Positions 25,395 through 33,034 are shown, counted from the first letter of the stretch. The stretch is 64,000 bases of DNA from Bradyrhizobium sp. S69 (GCF_009766005.1 NZ_LMUK01000041.1:140544-204543), one strand, 5' to 3'. Notes: generated by a model not told the origin, from the sequence alone. Program-made: numbers and translations.

Positions 25395-25808
25395 GACCTG
25401 TGCCCAGAGTAGCGGCCAACCCGGGGTATTCTACCGGCTAGTCGATACGTGCGGCCGGTCACAGTATGCTATGGGCGGCTTCCATAGATTGCAATGCTGA
25501 CGTTCCGGTCGCCTTCCGTCTCCTTGATATCGATGTCGATGCGGAAAAACTTCGTTTGAAAGCATCGCGCGATCCGGACTCCAGCCAAGCATATTTGGGT
25601 GGCCGGAGCGTCCCACCATACATCCACGCTCTGATTCAGGGCCGAGGCCGGCACGTCGAGGGCGGCCTAGGCCGCATAGCGTACGAGATAATGCGACCGC
25701 GCCGACGCGTCCTTCCTTGCGCGACAGAACGCAAACCCAAGGCTTGTATGAAACCGCCAAAATGAGTTTAGTTGCGTCCCTAAACATAAAAGAGCAAGGG
25801 AGGCGCGC
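25395..25808. other. stretch without a recognised gene
   Basis: No convincing frame. The GGAGG site at 25799-25803 belongs to the crotonase gene that follows. Confidence 0.4.
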
Positions 25809-26600
25809 TTGGCAAGCTATCAGGATATCGGCGTCGAAAAGACAGCGAACTATGTCGGAACCATCGAAATTCAGCGCCCGCCGCACAACTTTTTCGACAT
25901 GGAACTGATCGAACATATTGCCACGGCCATGGAAGCGTTCGACAAGGACGATGGCGTACGCGCCGTAGTGCTTTGCGCTCAAGGCAAGTCGTTCTGCGCA
26001 GGCGCGAATTCCGGCGATCCCAATCGTCAGGGTGAAGCGGCCTATAGCATCGATGGCAAGCCGATCAGTCACCTCTGCCAGCAAGCCGTGCGCCTAATGC
26101 GCATTCAGAAGCCATTCGTCGCAGCGGTTCACGGTGCTACAATAGGAGGCGGGCTGGGCGTTGCTTGCGTGGCGGATTTTCGTGTCACCTGCCCGGAGGT
26201 GCGCTTCGCCGCGAACTTCACACGGCTTGGCTTCCATCCGGGCTTTGGTCTGACAGTCATTCTGCCGGAGTTGGTCGGCAAGAACCAAGCGGAACTGATG
26301 TTCTATACGGGCCGCCGCGTCGGCGGCGAGGAAGCAACCCGCATCGGTCTCGCCAACGTTTGTGTACCGCAGGATCAAGTCCGTGCGGAAGCGGTCAAGC
26401 TCGCGACCGAGATCGCAGAATGCGCGCGACTTGCCATCATCTCTACACGCAAAACCATGCGGGCTGATTTCGCGGACCGCTTCAAGGCTGCGACGGATCG
26501 CGAGCAGAAAGAGCAAACGTGGCTGCGCGACATCGAGGACTTCAAAGAGGGCGTTAAGGCTTCGTCCGAGCGCCGCGTCGCAAACTGGAAAGGTCGCTGA
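25809..26600 (+). CDS. crotonase-superfamily protein (enoyl-CoA hydratase/isomerase-like)
   Basis: 263 residues starting at TTG 25809, placed 5 bases after GGAGG, giving MASYQDIGVEKTANYVGTIE. Crotonase core motifs: KSFCAGANSGD (oxyanion hole/CoA), VAAVHGATIGGGLGVACVAD, and LGFHPGFGLTVILPELVGKN. The two glutamates of classical hydratases (GG-x-C-E and M/QPE) are replaced by Gly (GGGLGVA) and Phe (AANFTRLG). It is therefore probably not a simple hydratase; an isomerase, dehalogenase, hydrolase or thioesterase-like role is possible. No acyl-CoA partner gene is nearby in the island. Confidence 0.85.
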   Translation: MASYQDIGVEKTANYVGTIEIQRPPHNFFDMELIEHIATAMEAFDKDDGVRAVVLCAQGKSFCAGANSGDPNRQGEAAYSIDGKPISHLCQQAVRLMRIQKPFVAAVHGATIGGGLGVACVADFRVTCPEVRFAANFTRLGFHPGFGLTVILPELVGKNQAELMFYTGRRVGGEEATRIGLANVCVPQDQVRAEAVKLATEIAECARLAIISTRKTMRADFADRFKAATDREQKEQTWLRDIEDFKEGVKASSERRVANWKGR

Positions 26601-27002
26601 CATGGTTGGAAAACCTCAGCGCGCATCACAGCAGCGATGGGATTGAAGTACTCGGTCGGCTCGCCAGCCGCAATGCCGTCATCGGCGGCGACGAATGGTA
26701 GCGCTACGTAATAGATTACTTCGGCCATGATACTCACCCGCGTGTAAGGTCTTGAACCTTGCCCGCACGTAAGCGTGCGAAACTGCCTGCATCAATTCGC
26801 GGACTTCTGATTCCAGCCATGATCAGCGCCGTCACGCGTCGCCGCCGCAAGCCGCGATGGCCTGATCGGTCGCCGTCTCAAGGCGGTCCATATCTGTAGT
26901 TTCGGCTGTGGAATAGCTGGCATACCGGGTGCGGCTCGTGGCTCGGGCATAGCGTTCTTTTTTCGTTCTAGTTGTCAATATTTCTTATCGGGAATTGCGT
27001 GC
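26601..27002. other. stretch without a recognised gene
   Basis: No supported coding frame follows the crotonase gene before the TGGCCTA array at 27003. Confidence 0.4.
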
Positions 27003-27060
27003 TGACCTAGTTCGACCCCTAATTGACCTAGTTTGAAAACAGTAGTGGCCTAATTTGAAT
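27003..27060 (+). repeat. TGGCCTA/TGACCTA tandem motif array 3
   Basis: Units begin at 27003 (TGACCTAGTTCGA), 27024 (TGACCTAGTTTGA) and 27046 (TGGCCTAATTTGA), spaced 21 and 22 bases. The array is followed by the same zinc-ribbon gene as array 1. Confidence 0.6.
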
Positions 27061-27131
27061 TTTTGGAACACCAGCCAAGCCATGCCGTTTTTGGAATTGA
27101 CGAGATTTCGGACAGGCGGCAAAATCATTCC

Positions 27132-27320
27132 ATGGGACAGGCGCAGCGACCGACTTGCCCCGATTGCGGGGCTCATCTCACTCTCGCGCTGCCGCCTGGC
27201 GGCGGCGGTCCACGCACGTTTCAGTGCTTGGATTGCGAAGGCCCTGACCCCTTCAAGAGTCCACACACGATAGGCTGGCTTGCCGGTGAGTTGGGTAGGA
27301 TCACCCGAGACACCGAGTAA
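27132..27320 (+). CDS. zinc-ribbon small protein, family A (intact copy)
   Basis: 62 residues from ATG 27132: MGQAQRPTCPDCGAHLTLAL, PPGGGGPRTFQCLDCEGPDP, FKSPHTIGWLAGELGRITRD. CPDC and CLDC form a single zinc ribbon; the tail D-P-x-K-S-x-x-x-x-G-W-L-x-G-E-L-G is shared with the protein at 31979. The copy at 10213 is frameshifted. The conserved W-L-x-G-E-L tail beyond the metal site suggests a fixed partner or fold, but the role is unknown. Confidence 0.72.
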   Translation: MGQAQRPTCPDCGAHLTLALPPGGGGPRTFQCLDCEGPDPFKSPHTIGWLAGELGRITRDTE

Positions 27321-27435
27321 GATACTGGCACCCATCCACCCCGCTATCGAGAATTTTTGGTCTTGAGTCCGGTACCGGACTGAACTATTTCGACGCCCCG
27401 GTTTATAGAGTTCCGCATCCGGCAGGGACTTCGGG

Positions 27436-27615
27436 GTGATCGAGTACAGGGCTTACATCGTCGGGCACGATGGGCATTTTAACGGATTCGAGCCGTTGGC
27501 GTGCGTTGACGATTCCGAGGCAATCGAAAGGGCCAAGCGCCTTGTCGACGGGCATGATGTTGAGCTTTGGAGCGGCGCGCGGCTTGTGATCGTGCTCAAA
27601 CATAAGTTCGAGTAG
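27436..27615 (+). CDS. 59-residue island protein (intact copy)
   Basis: From GTG 27436: (V)IEYRAYIVGHDGHFNGFEPL, ACVDDSEAIERAKRLVDGHD, VELWSGARLVIVLKHKFE. A compact beta-alpha-beta pattern with conserved Y-I-V-G-H-D-G-H-F and E-L-W-S-G-x-R. Decayed copies are at 10456 and 12685. This family is common as short hypothetical proteins in rhizobia. Catalytic residues are not evident. Confidence 0.7.
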   Translation: MIEYRAYIVGHDGHFNGFEPLACVDDSEAIERAKRLVDGHDVELWSGARLVIVLKHKFE

Positions 27616-27691
27616 AGGCGGGATTAAATAGGCAAAGGTGTCCTGTTTTGCTCAGACAAGGCTCGCCGCGTCATGGTCTAGTCCGACCATG

Positions 27692-28048
27692 ATGTTCACC
27701 GCAGCAGAATGCCGAGCAAAGGCCGCCGAGAAGCTTGGACACGCCGAGCGCGATATTGGGCGGCGCAAGGAAAAGCTTGAAAACGCCGCTCAGGCGTGGC
27801 TGCTTCTTGCGAGTAGGATAAAAGATGACCCGGCAGATAAGGCCGCCTCAGTCGGCAATCTGCCCGGCATAGATACGGAACCGTCCCGGCGTGGTCATCC
27901 GCAGCCGGCCCGCAATTCCGCCGTAGCCCAATGCGATCAATCGGGCGCTGTGTGCGGCTGGGATCGGAGGCGCTGGGCCATGTACGGGCGTGTTACCGAC
28001 CGCTATCAGAGAAGCAAATTCTTCATCGGTCAGCATTGTCGATTTTGA
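27692..28048 (+). CDS. small helical protein with doubtful C-terminal part
   Basis: The first ~48 residues ([48 protein letters not shown]) form a credible short helical protein with the M-F-T-x-A-E-C-R-x-K-A start seen in rhizobial peptides. From about 27848 the frame lies antisense to a better-supported minus-strand gene and loses coding character. The native 3' end has probably been lost. ATG 27689 immediately upstream is an alternative start. Confidence 0.5.
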
Positions 28049-28051
28049 CAT
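27848..28051 (-). CDS. hypothetical small protein
   Basis: 67 residues from ATG 28051: [67 protein letters not shown]. The ending A-R-L-I-A-L-G-Y ... [10 protein letters not shown]-x-R-I resembles a winged-helix-like beta hairpin that predicts phenotype only loosely. A family of such peptides is familiar from rhizobial genomes, function unknown. The frame upstream to 28150 is unlikely to be translated. Confidence 0.6.
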
Positions 28052-28150
28052 CATGACTCGAGTATGGACTGCTTCGGCAATCCCGGCATGTTCAATTTTG
28101 CTCACACTGGCAAATAAAGGCCACCTCAGTTGGCGGCCTCTTTCATTCAA

Positions 28151-28576
28151 TCATCTATCATCATCCGGATGCACCCACTTGTAAGGTGCGATCTCGCGCT
28201 GTTGCGTGAGCTTGATCATATGGACGCGTGGCGAATAGCGCGGTGTCCGGCATGACCTGCATTTCAGCGCCGCCTCAAGTTTCCAGATCGGCGTATCGCG
28301 CGGCCTGCGGACGTGTTCAAGCGGGATGCTGGCCTCGGTTTCACAGCGATGGCATTTGACTTGGAGCCAGCCCTAGCCGCCATTGAGGCATTGCGCGATC
28401 GTTGGCGATGGTTGCGCCGGTCCGCCATGGGCCTCCATCTGGATCGACCATAGCTCGGCCGCTGCTCGGTCGGCTTCACGGATGGCCTTTTGCGCGGCTT
28501 CACGGGCACCATCGGCGCGTATCTTCGCCCCGATGATCCGGCCGCCGTAGATGACTTCTCGCGATTTCGAACTCAT
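28151..28576 (-). pseudogene. Cys-containing island protein with an internal TAG
   Basis: A single frame of ~141 codons from ATG 28576 (MSSKSREVIYGGRIIGAKIR) to TGA 28151-28153, broken only by TAG at 28373-28375 between AQCLNGG and GWLQVKCHRCETEAS. The second half has CHRC and CRSC (ALKCRSCRTPRYSPRVHMIK) and ends EIAPYKWVHPDDDR. Apart from that codon everything is open, so a single base change (TAT/TAC to TAG is likely, as Tyr or Trp would fit) inactivated it. A short remnant of the same gene lies at 39063-39152. Confidence 0.75.
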
Positions 28577-28679
28577 GGCCGCCATTACAGCGACCTTGGC
28601 GCGGCTGTGCAATGCCACTAGGATTTGAGGCCCGGAACGAGCTTGAGGCCATACAGGTCGGTCAAAGGAACACCGAGAC

Positions 28680-28870
28680 GTGCAATACACCTTTGAGGAA
28701 GATGGCCTTGGCCGCTGGCAATGGGCCGTGGTTTTGGGCAGTCCACCAACAATCAAATCCGGCATACCGTGACAAAGGGCGCCGCGATCCTCAAGGTCTG
28801 GACCGCGATCGATCGGGCGCTCGATTCGTACAAGCTCAGACTAGTGCAATCCGAACGGCCCAAGACCTGA
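28680..28870 (+). pseudogene. small protein, frameshifted
   Basis: VQYTFEEDGLGRWQWAVVLG then SPPTIKSG in one frame and TVTKGAAILKVWTAIDRALD then SYKLRLVQSERPKT and TGA in the next. Joined, they give a ~65-residue peptide with a D-G-x-G-R-W start and an A-I-D-R-A-L-D helix. The shift lies near 28760. No known function. Confidence 0.55.
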
Positions 28871-28895
28871 TTTTAGAGAAAGAAACTCGCAAAGC

Positions 28896-29370
28896 ATGTC
28901 CGATACCCAAATTGATTTCAGTGCTCCCGCAATCCTCAGAAAATGGCCGTCAGTCAACAAAGAACGCGTTAGCGCCTCGCTCGGGGCGCGTCCGTTCAAC
29001 GGCTTTGCGGAATATGCACCAGAGACCAATCCGGAGACTAAGAAAAAAGACATCGTCTGGTTTGCCCTGAACGACGATCGGCCGCTGACGGCCTTCGCCG
29101 GCATCTGGACCGAGTTCAAGGGTGACCGGGGGGTCCAAGCCGGTCCCCGGCCCTCACCTGGTCTACGGTTTCCTGACCACATCGCCGAATGAAGTGGTCG
29201 CGCCGATCCACGAAAAGGCCATGCCGGTTATCCTCACCACCGACGAGGAACGGGACATTTGGATGCGCTCGCCGTGGGACGAGGCCAAGGCTTTACAGCG
29301 ACCGTTGCCGGATGATGCGGTGAAAATTGTAGCGCGGGGCGTCGATAAAGAAGATGAAGTCGCCACATGA
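28896..29370 (+). pseudogene. SOS response-associated peptidase (SRAP/HMCES-like), degenerate
   Basis: From about 28980 the frame reads [49 protein letters not shown], then shifts after a six-G run (29128-29133) to [60 protein letters not shown]. These are the SRAP domain's second half, including the conserved H-x-(R/K)-M-P-V-I-L motif. The N-terminal part with the catalytic Cys2 (MCGR) is absent; other sequence precedes 28980. SRAP enzymes cap abasic sites in single-stranded DNA, and this copy cannot. Confidence 0.8.
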
Positions 29371-29632
29371 TGAAATTCGCCGCAGCCCGTCCCTACTCGG
29401 ATCCGGAAGTCACGGCCCGCAAGCTGATCGAGATCGCCAACTCGGTCGCAGCCGTGCAGGACGGCCGAATCTACATCGAACTGATCAACGGGCCGATGCT
29501 GTTCGAGCACAAGGCGACGCCGGCGGAGTACAGGCCGGCCTCGACCTTGCGATCACGCGCGGCTGGCTCACCATCGACCGGTCAGGCACCTTCGTGAAAT
29601 TTACCCAGGCTGGCGCCGACCTCTTCGCTTGA
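29370..29632 (+). pseudogene. island protein family, copy 2, one frameshift
   Basis: MKFAAARPYSDPEVTARKLI, EIANSVAAVQDGRIYIELIN, GPMLFEHKATPAEY in the first frame; then, after a shift near 29531, GLDLAITRGWLTIDRSGTFV and KFTQAGADLFA to TGA. It overlaps the SRAP stop (ATGATG). It is the most complete of three copies (others at 8005 and 31805). Unknown function; ~95 residues if restored. Confidence 0.72.
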
Positions 29633-29728
29633 CGTGGATTTGTCCCGTCAAACCAATAAAAATTAGCTGGCAGATCGGAAATTTTAGCGACAAAATTCGC
29701 CGATCAGATGTGATCAGCGAGGCGCGCC

Positions 29729-29908
29729 ATGCCGCGTTTATTGTCTTCAGATCAATGCCCGAAATGCCGCGGTCCGATGAACCGAACGCCATCCTTGCTC
29801 GGCGCGCTCCACATCTGCGATCGGTGCGACGTCGACGATTCGATCGAAGGCACCGCCAGGAAATGGGTCGAGAGCGAACTCCGGCCGCCTACAGGAAACC
29901 GGGGTTGA
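29729..29908 (+). CDS. small zinc-ribbon protein (intact copy 2)
   Basis: 59 residues: MPRLLSSDQCPKCRGPMNRT, PSLLGALHICDRCDVDDSIE, GTARKWVESELRPPTGNRG. CPKC and CDRC form the metal site. The W-V-E-S-E-L-R-P-P tail is missing from copy 1 at 8771, which is shifted. Sequence upstream of both copies is also similar. Likely a zinc-binding adaptor peptide; no partner known. Confidence 0.7.
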   Translation: MPRLLSSDQCPKCRGPMNRTPSLLGALHICDRCDVDDSIEGTARKWVESELRPPTGNRG

Positions 29909-29962
29909 TCAAACGCGGATTTGGCGTTTATCTGGTGCATGCCTCAAGCTGACCGTTTCCCC

Positions 29963-30136
29963 ATGTTGGAAGTAAGCGTTGAAGCTGTTGGACCCACCTC
30001 GTGGGAGTGGAGCGTCAGGGATAGCGTTGACTTGGTAATGAGCGGCTTCGAGGCCTCGCGCAGCGATGCTCAAACGGAGGGCGATACAGCTTTGTTCTCA
30101 CTGTTGGCCTCGGGATGGTACCGCGCGCCAACCTAG
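29963..30136 (+). CDS. 57-residue conserved-type island protein
   Basis: From ATG 29963: MLEVSVEAVGPTSWEWSVRD, SVDLVMSGFEASRSDAQTEG, DTALFSLLASGWYRAPT. The W-E-W-x-V beta strand, G-F-E turn and L-F-x-L-L-A-S-G-W ending recur in rhizobial short proteins. In-frame sequence to 29921 is an unlikely extension. Soluble, function unknown. Confidence 0.65.
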   Translation: MLEVSVEAVGPTSWEWSVRDSVDLVMSGFEASRSDAQTEGDTALFSLLASGWYRAPT

Positions 30137-30156
30137 CCCGGCGGCCGCGCACCAAC

Positions 30157-30438
30157 CTAGCCGATGCCAAGCCTCTCAATGGCCGCCTCTATGACAACGA
30201 TCTCTTCATCGATCTGGCCGATCGGGCGGCTTAAATCGTAAGGTCCTGACCTTCCCTTGAGGTCGATTGCCAGCCTGCGCCGATGTGCTCGGAGATCTTC
30301 GAGGGCCCGTCGATCGCCGAGCTTCACATAAGCGTCGACAATTCCTTCGATGGCTTTCGTCAATTGATGCTCGCTATGTAAATTCGCCGGACCGATGGGG
30401 CCAAAGCACAAGAAACCGCCGCTGGGTTGAGTCAGCAA
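30157..30438 (-). CDS. small helical protein
   Basis: The convincing part is the last ~70 residues: HQLTKAIEGIVDAYVKLGDR, RALEDLRAHRRRLAIDLKGR, DLSRPIGQIDEEIVVIEAAI, ERLGIG. Two helices with a conserved-looking basic R-x-H-R-R-R-L-A-I-D-L-K-G centre. The first ~20 codons (from ATG 30438) run through a terminator-like hairpin sequence and may not be native, so the true start may lie further in. Confidence 0.55.
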   Translation of the reverse strand: MLTQPSGGFLCFGPIGPANLHSEHQLTKAIEGIVDAYVKLGDRRALEDLRAHRRRLAIDLKGRSGPYDLSRPIGQIDEEIVVIEAAIERLGIG

Positions 30439-30543
30439 CAGCTTTCCTACGAGTTTCGACCACCATGAGCAATAGATGGTCTGACCGATCGCGGTTAATG
30501 CGGGGTTACCCGCCCGCGCCGGTGCGAACCGGCGGCCAATTAG

Positions 30544-30753
30544 TTAGCAGCCGCTACAAATACCTTTAATCTTGCGATCGAGAGCGACATCCGCTGGATC
30601 GCGGTTCTTCGCGGGAGGACTGGTCGTTTCAGTCTTGGACACCGCCGTCGGCCTAGCTCCTTTTGGCGCGCGATGATGCGAGCGAGCACCGACGGCTGTA
30701 GTTACGCAGAGTGCTACCACCGCGACCGTCAAAAGCGTCTGGCCCGGTCTCAC
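30544..30753 (-). CDS. small secreted basic protein
   Basis: 69 residues from GTG 30753, overlapping the cold-shock gene's stop (GTGA). A signal peptide is visible: [20 protein letters not shown] followed by VGA; the mature part is basic and Pro/Ser/Thr-rich, ending [11 protein letters not shown] with two cysteines. The overlap with cspA suggests co-translation, so the peptide may accompany the cold/stress response; that link is inference. Confidence 0.55.
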   Translation of the reverse strand: MRPGQTLLTVAVVALCVTTAVGARSHHRAPKGARPTAVSKTETTSPPAKNRDPADVALDRKIKGICSGC

Positions 30754-30953
30754 GAAATGCGCAGATTTTCCGCGCTCTCCTTGCCCTTATTGGGAACTAC
30801 CTCATAGCTCACCTTGGCGCCCTCGTTGAGGCTGCTCAGGCCTGCCTTTTCGACGGCCGAGATGTGCACGAAAACATCCTTGCCGCCATTGTCGGGTTGG
30901 ATGAATCCGTAACCCTTAGTCGCGTTAAACCACTTCACTGTACCTGTCGCCAC
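30750..30953 (-). CDS. cspA: cold-shock protein (CspA family)
   Basis: 67 residues from GTG 30953 (AGGGAG about 10 bases upstream): [67 protein letters not shown]. Both RNA-binding motifs are present, RNP1 (K-G-Y-G-F-I) and RNP2 (V-F-V-H-I). Single-stranded RNA/DNA chaperone of normal length. It sits inside the island and is followed by an overlapping secreted-peptide gene. Alphaproteobacterial genomes carry several such genes; which one this is cannot be told. Confidence 0.95.
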   Translation of the reverse strand: MATGTVKWFNATKGYGFIQPDNGGKDVFVHISAVEKAGLSSLNEGAKVSYEVVPNKGKESAENLRIS

Positions 30954-31361
30954 GTCTCGCACTCCCTTTGAACAACGAAGATGATCACCGGCGGTCGCGT
31001 GGCACACCGCAAGCAAAAGCCACCGAGTTGCCCTGGCGGCTTAATCGGATGGCTCCCGTGCGAACCGACCGCACCGCACAAGGAAAAAGCCACCGCTGGG
31101 TTGAGTCAGCAGCTGCTCTTGCGATAGTTCCAGGCAACCTTTGGAGGGGTTGGAGCGGATGGTGTATCGGCAGGGTTAATGCGCAGTTACCCGCGGTGAT
31201 TAGCCGGCGGCCCTGCCCGGAACCTGCATCTCGTTACATGTCCGCGGCGTTCCGCGATCTACAGCTACGCGACGTGCCGTCCGTGCTACAGGACTTCGTC
31301 GATCGACATGACGCGATCGACCGCGCGCAGCTCGCGCTGCCGCTGCGTATGGTGAGACCGT
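30954..31361. other. repeat-bearing stretch, no gene
   Basis: Bases 31087-31125 (CACCGCTGGGTTGAGTCAGC then AGCTGC) repeat sequence at 30411-30445 and look like a decayed GC hairpin. Similar words (GGTTAATGCG, GTTACCCG, CCGGCGGCC) follow both, so ~130 bases were duplicated. No coding frame is supported. Confidence 0.45.
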
Positions 31362-31556
31362 GAAGTGCATCCCTCTGTACGGACGTCGGCTGGGTCTGTG
31401 AGAACCACTCCCTGAGACCTTGGGACGGCCTTCGCGGCTGTGATTGCGGCGGTGCCGGAACTGCCCCGACCGGCCTGCGACATGGCCGACGAAGGCGCAG
31501 CACCGCGGCTACCGGATGCCTTTAAAACTGAGTCGACAAGGACAGCCGGCGGCATT
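31362..31556 (+). pseudogene. Cys-rich small protein, decayed copy 2
   Basis: Piecewise match to the protein at 8956: VKCI at the start, then, in other frames, DVGWV-CENHSLRPWDGL and CDCGGAG. Stops and frame changes occur several times before 31556. The DNA still resembles copy 1 (TGTGAGAACCACTCCCTGAG against TGTGAAAACCATCGCC). Confidence 0.6.
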
Positions 31557-31702
31557 AGCGGTCCGCTGCGCCGCCAGCACTCGCCAGCGCTGGGGCCGTT
31601 CTTTTGGGGGCCGCAGCTCGCCGCTGCGGGTATGGCTTTTTTGCAACGCTCCCCATATCCTGAACAGCTCGCCCTCACGGGCAAGCATCCTCCCTTGACT
31701 TC

Positions 31703-31729
31703 GACCGCCCTTCGGGGCGGTCTTCTTTT
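31703..31729 (+). terminator. intrinsic terminator
   Basis: Perfect 8-bp stem GACCGCCC / GGGCGGTC with a TTCG tetraloop, followed by TTCTTTT. No intact gene ends just upstream, so it is a relic of a lost gene or ends an unrecognised transcript. Confidence 0.88.
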
Positions 31730-31804
31730 GGTCGCTCTTGATCCAGTCGCGAGCTATCGCGAATGCTCCCTCACATTCTGCGACCCTCGCTGACGTTGCA
31801 TTAT

Positions 31805-31861
31805 ATTGAGATCGCTAATTCGGTCGAAGACGTAGTGGCAAGCCGTATCGAGATGCCGGCG
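31805..31861 (+). pseudogene. remnant of the ~95-residue island family (copy 3)
   Basis: IEIANSVEDVVASRIEMPA corresponds to LIEIANSVAAVQDGRIYIE in the copy at 29370. Nothing further of the gene is found on either side. Confidence 0.5.
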
Positions 31862-31978
31862 CGTCCTACCAATTGACCAAACCGCGCCATCGCGACGCTA
31901 GCCGCTTGGCGGCGCCGTCATTCGCAGGCCTTGGACACGTTCGGCCGGCGCGGATATCGTGCGTGACCGGCGTGAGAC
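31862..31978 (-). other. out-of-frame tail of the following zinc-ribbon gene
   Basis: On the minus strand the expected ending KAVGWLLGELGLTPVTHDIR continues beyond the stop of the gene at 31979 in another frame, showing a one-base shift near 32000. Confidence 0.5.
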
Positions 31979-32212
31979 CTAGTTCGCCCAATAACCAACC
32001 GACTGCTTTATAGATTTGAGAGGATCGCAGGGGATCACCTTGCTTTCGGTATCTCCGCACTTCAGGCACTCAAACGTTCGGTGCTCGAAGCCCTCGGGAC
32101 CGGCAGAGACCTCCGCGGTGATCATCCGCGTATTGCATTTGAGGCAGCGCGGCCGGCCTACCGCTAAAAGCTCTGGATCTGGCATTTGTGCTGTTCCCAT
32201 GGTCGCACCCAT
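31979..32212 (-). CDS. zinc-ribbon small protein related to family A, C-terminus shifted
   Basis: 77 residues: RPRCLKCNTRMITAEVSAGP, GFEHRTFECLKCGDTESKVI, PCDPLKSIKQSVGYWAN. CLKC and CLKC form the metal site, followed by the D-P-L-K-S element also seen at 27132. The expected G-W-L-x-G-E-L tail is in the next frame, so the last ~12 residues are altered. Starts at ATG 32212 or ATG 32185 are both possible. The metal site is intact, so it may still fold. Confidence 0.6.
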   Translation of the reverse strand: MGATMGTAQMPDPELLAVGRPRCLKCNTRMITAEVSAGPEGFEHRTFECLKCGDTESKVIPCDPLKSIKQSVGYWAN

Positions 32213-32500
32213 TCGGATCGTTCTCGACGGTCCAAATTAGGCCGATTTCGGGAAATTGTCAGTCCGATACCCGACATATCGGGATATCAAATTATTGAAC
32301 CATCTGATCGTTCTCCGTCGGCTGTCTAAAACGTGCAAACGCGACGATCGGGCTTCTTTGGTCGCGGCGGAAACGTTGGGCAGTTCGCCATGGCGGTTGT
32401 TTGACCAGATATCCTTCCATGCCGCTTTGCAATTTGGCATTGAGGAACAACTGTTCACTTTGATACTTATCGGAGTAGTTCAGGCGGGGCGCGGCTATCC
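32213..32500. other. stretch without a recognised gene
   Basis: Frames occur on both strands (plus 32256-32504, minus 32237-32458), but neither shows a family or a good ribosome site. Confidence 0.3.
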
Positions 32501-32683
32501 GTGAATGACGAGTTTAAGAACGAATTCTTTTCTAGCTTCGACCCCAATCCGATCCGGACATGCAGCCAATGCGACAAGAAACCCGCCATGGTTCGGTCGA
32601 TGCTCAATCCCACAAATGGACGCAAGGTCCGCATGTTCAAGTGCGAGTGCGGCGAGCAAACATCGTCCGAGGATAGGGCGTAG
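32501..32683 (+). CDS. zinc-ribbon small protein, family C copy 2
   Basis: 60 residues from GTG 32501: MNDEFKNEFFSSFDPNPIRT, CSQCDKKPAMVRSMLNPTNG, RKVRMFKCECGEQTSSEDRA. CSQC and CEC flank a beta hairpin. Paralogue of the minus-strand gene at 11579 (shared R-x-M-L-(D/N)-P-x-(T)-G-(K/R)-x-(I/V)-R-M-F-(E/K)-C-x-C-G). Soluble and acidic. Confidence 0.65.
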   Translation: MNDEFKNEFFSSFDPNPIRTCSQCDKKPAMVRSMLNPTNGRKVRMFKCECGEQTSSEDRA

Positions 32684-32815
32684 TCCGTCTCAGTTGGTGG
32701 GTCGTTCACGCGACGCTGGCGCTGAGTCGAGAACCGTCCTGTGCGGCGCGGAATTTCCATAGCGGGGAGCTACTTGGGGCTATGAAATTGGTCGAGCATT
32801 GGGAATAATCGGTGC

Positions 32816-33004
32816 ATGCTCGCCGTCAGCCAAACCGTTGAGTCGTTCGAGTGCCCGAGGTGCGGCCTCCGCTACCAGGGTACAAAAGAACCGTTCCCGC
32901 TCGCTTGTGCCGGCCGTTTCGATTGCATCCAGTGCAGCGCCGAAATCCACGCATGGTCCGGACCCTACGACTATACCAGATGGATATGCAGTAACGACCT
33001 CTAA
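32816..33004 (+). CDS. zinc-ribbon small protein, family B copy 2
   Basis: 62 residues: MLAVSQTVESFECPRCGLRY, QGTKEPFPLACAGRFDCIQC, SAEIHAWSGPYDYTRWICSN. All cysteines of copy 1 (11284) are kept, and the full length is retained. The neighbouring order family C - family B here, with the reverse orientation of family C at 11.5 kb, shows that the two island segments were rearranged. Confidence 0.7.
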   Translation: MLAVSQTVESFECPRCGLRYQGTKEPFPLACAGRFDCIQCSAEIHAWSGPYDYTRWICSNDL

Positions 33005-33034
33005 CCTAGCAGCCTGTTTTTGACCGGGCGAGAT

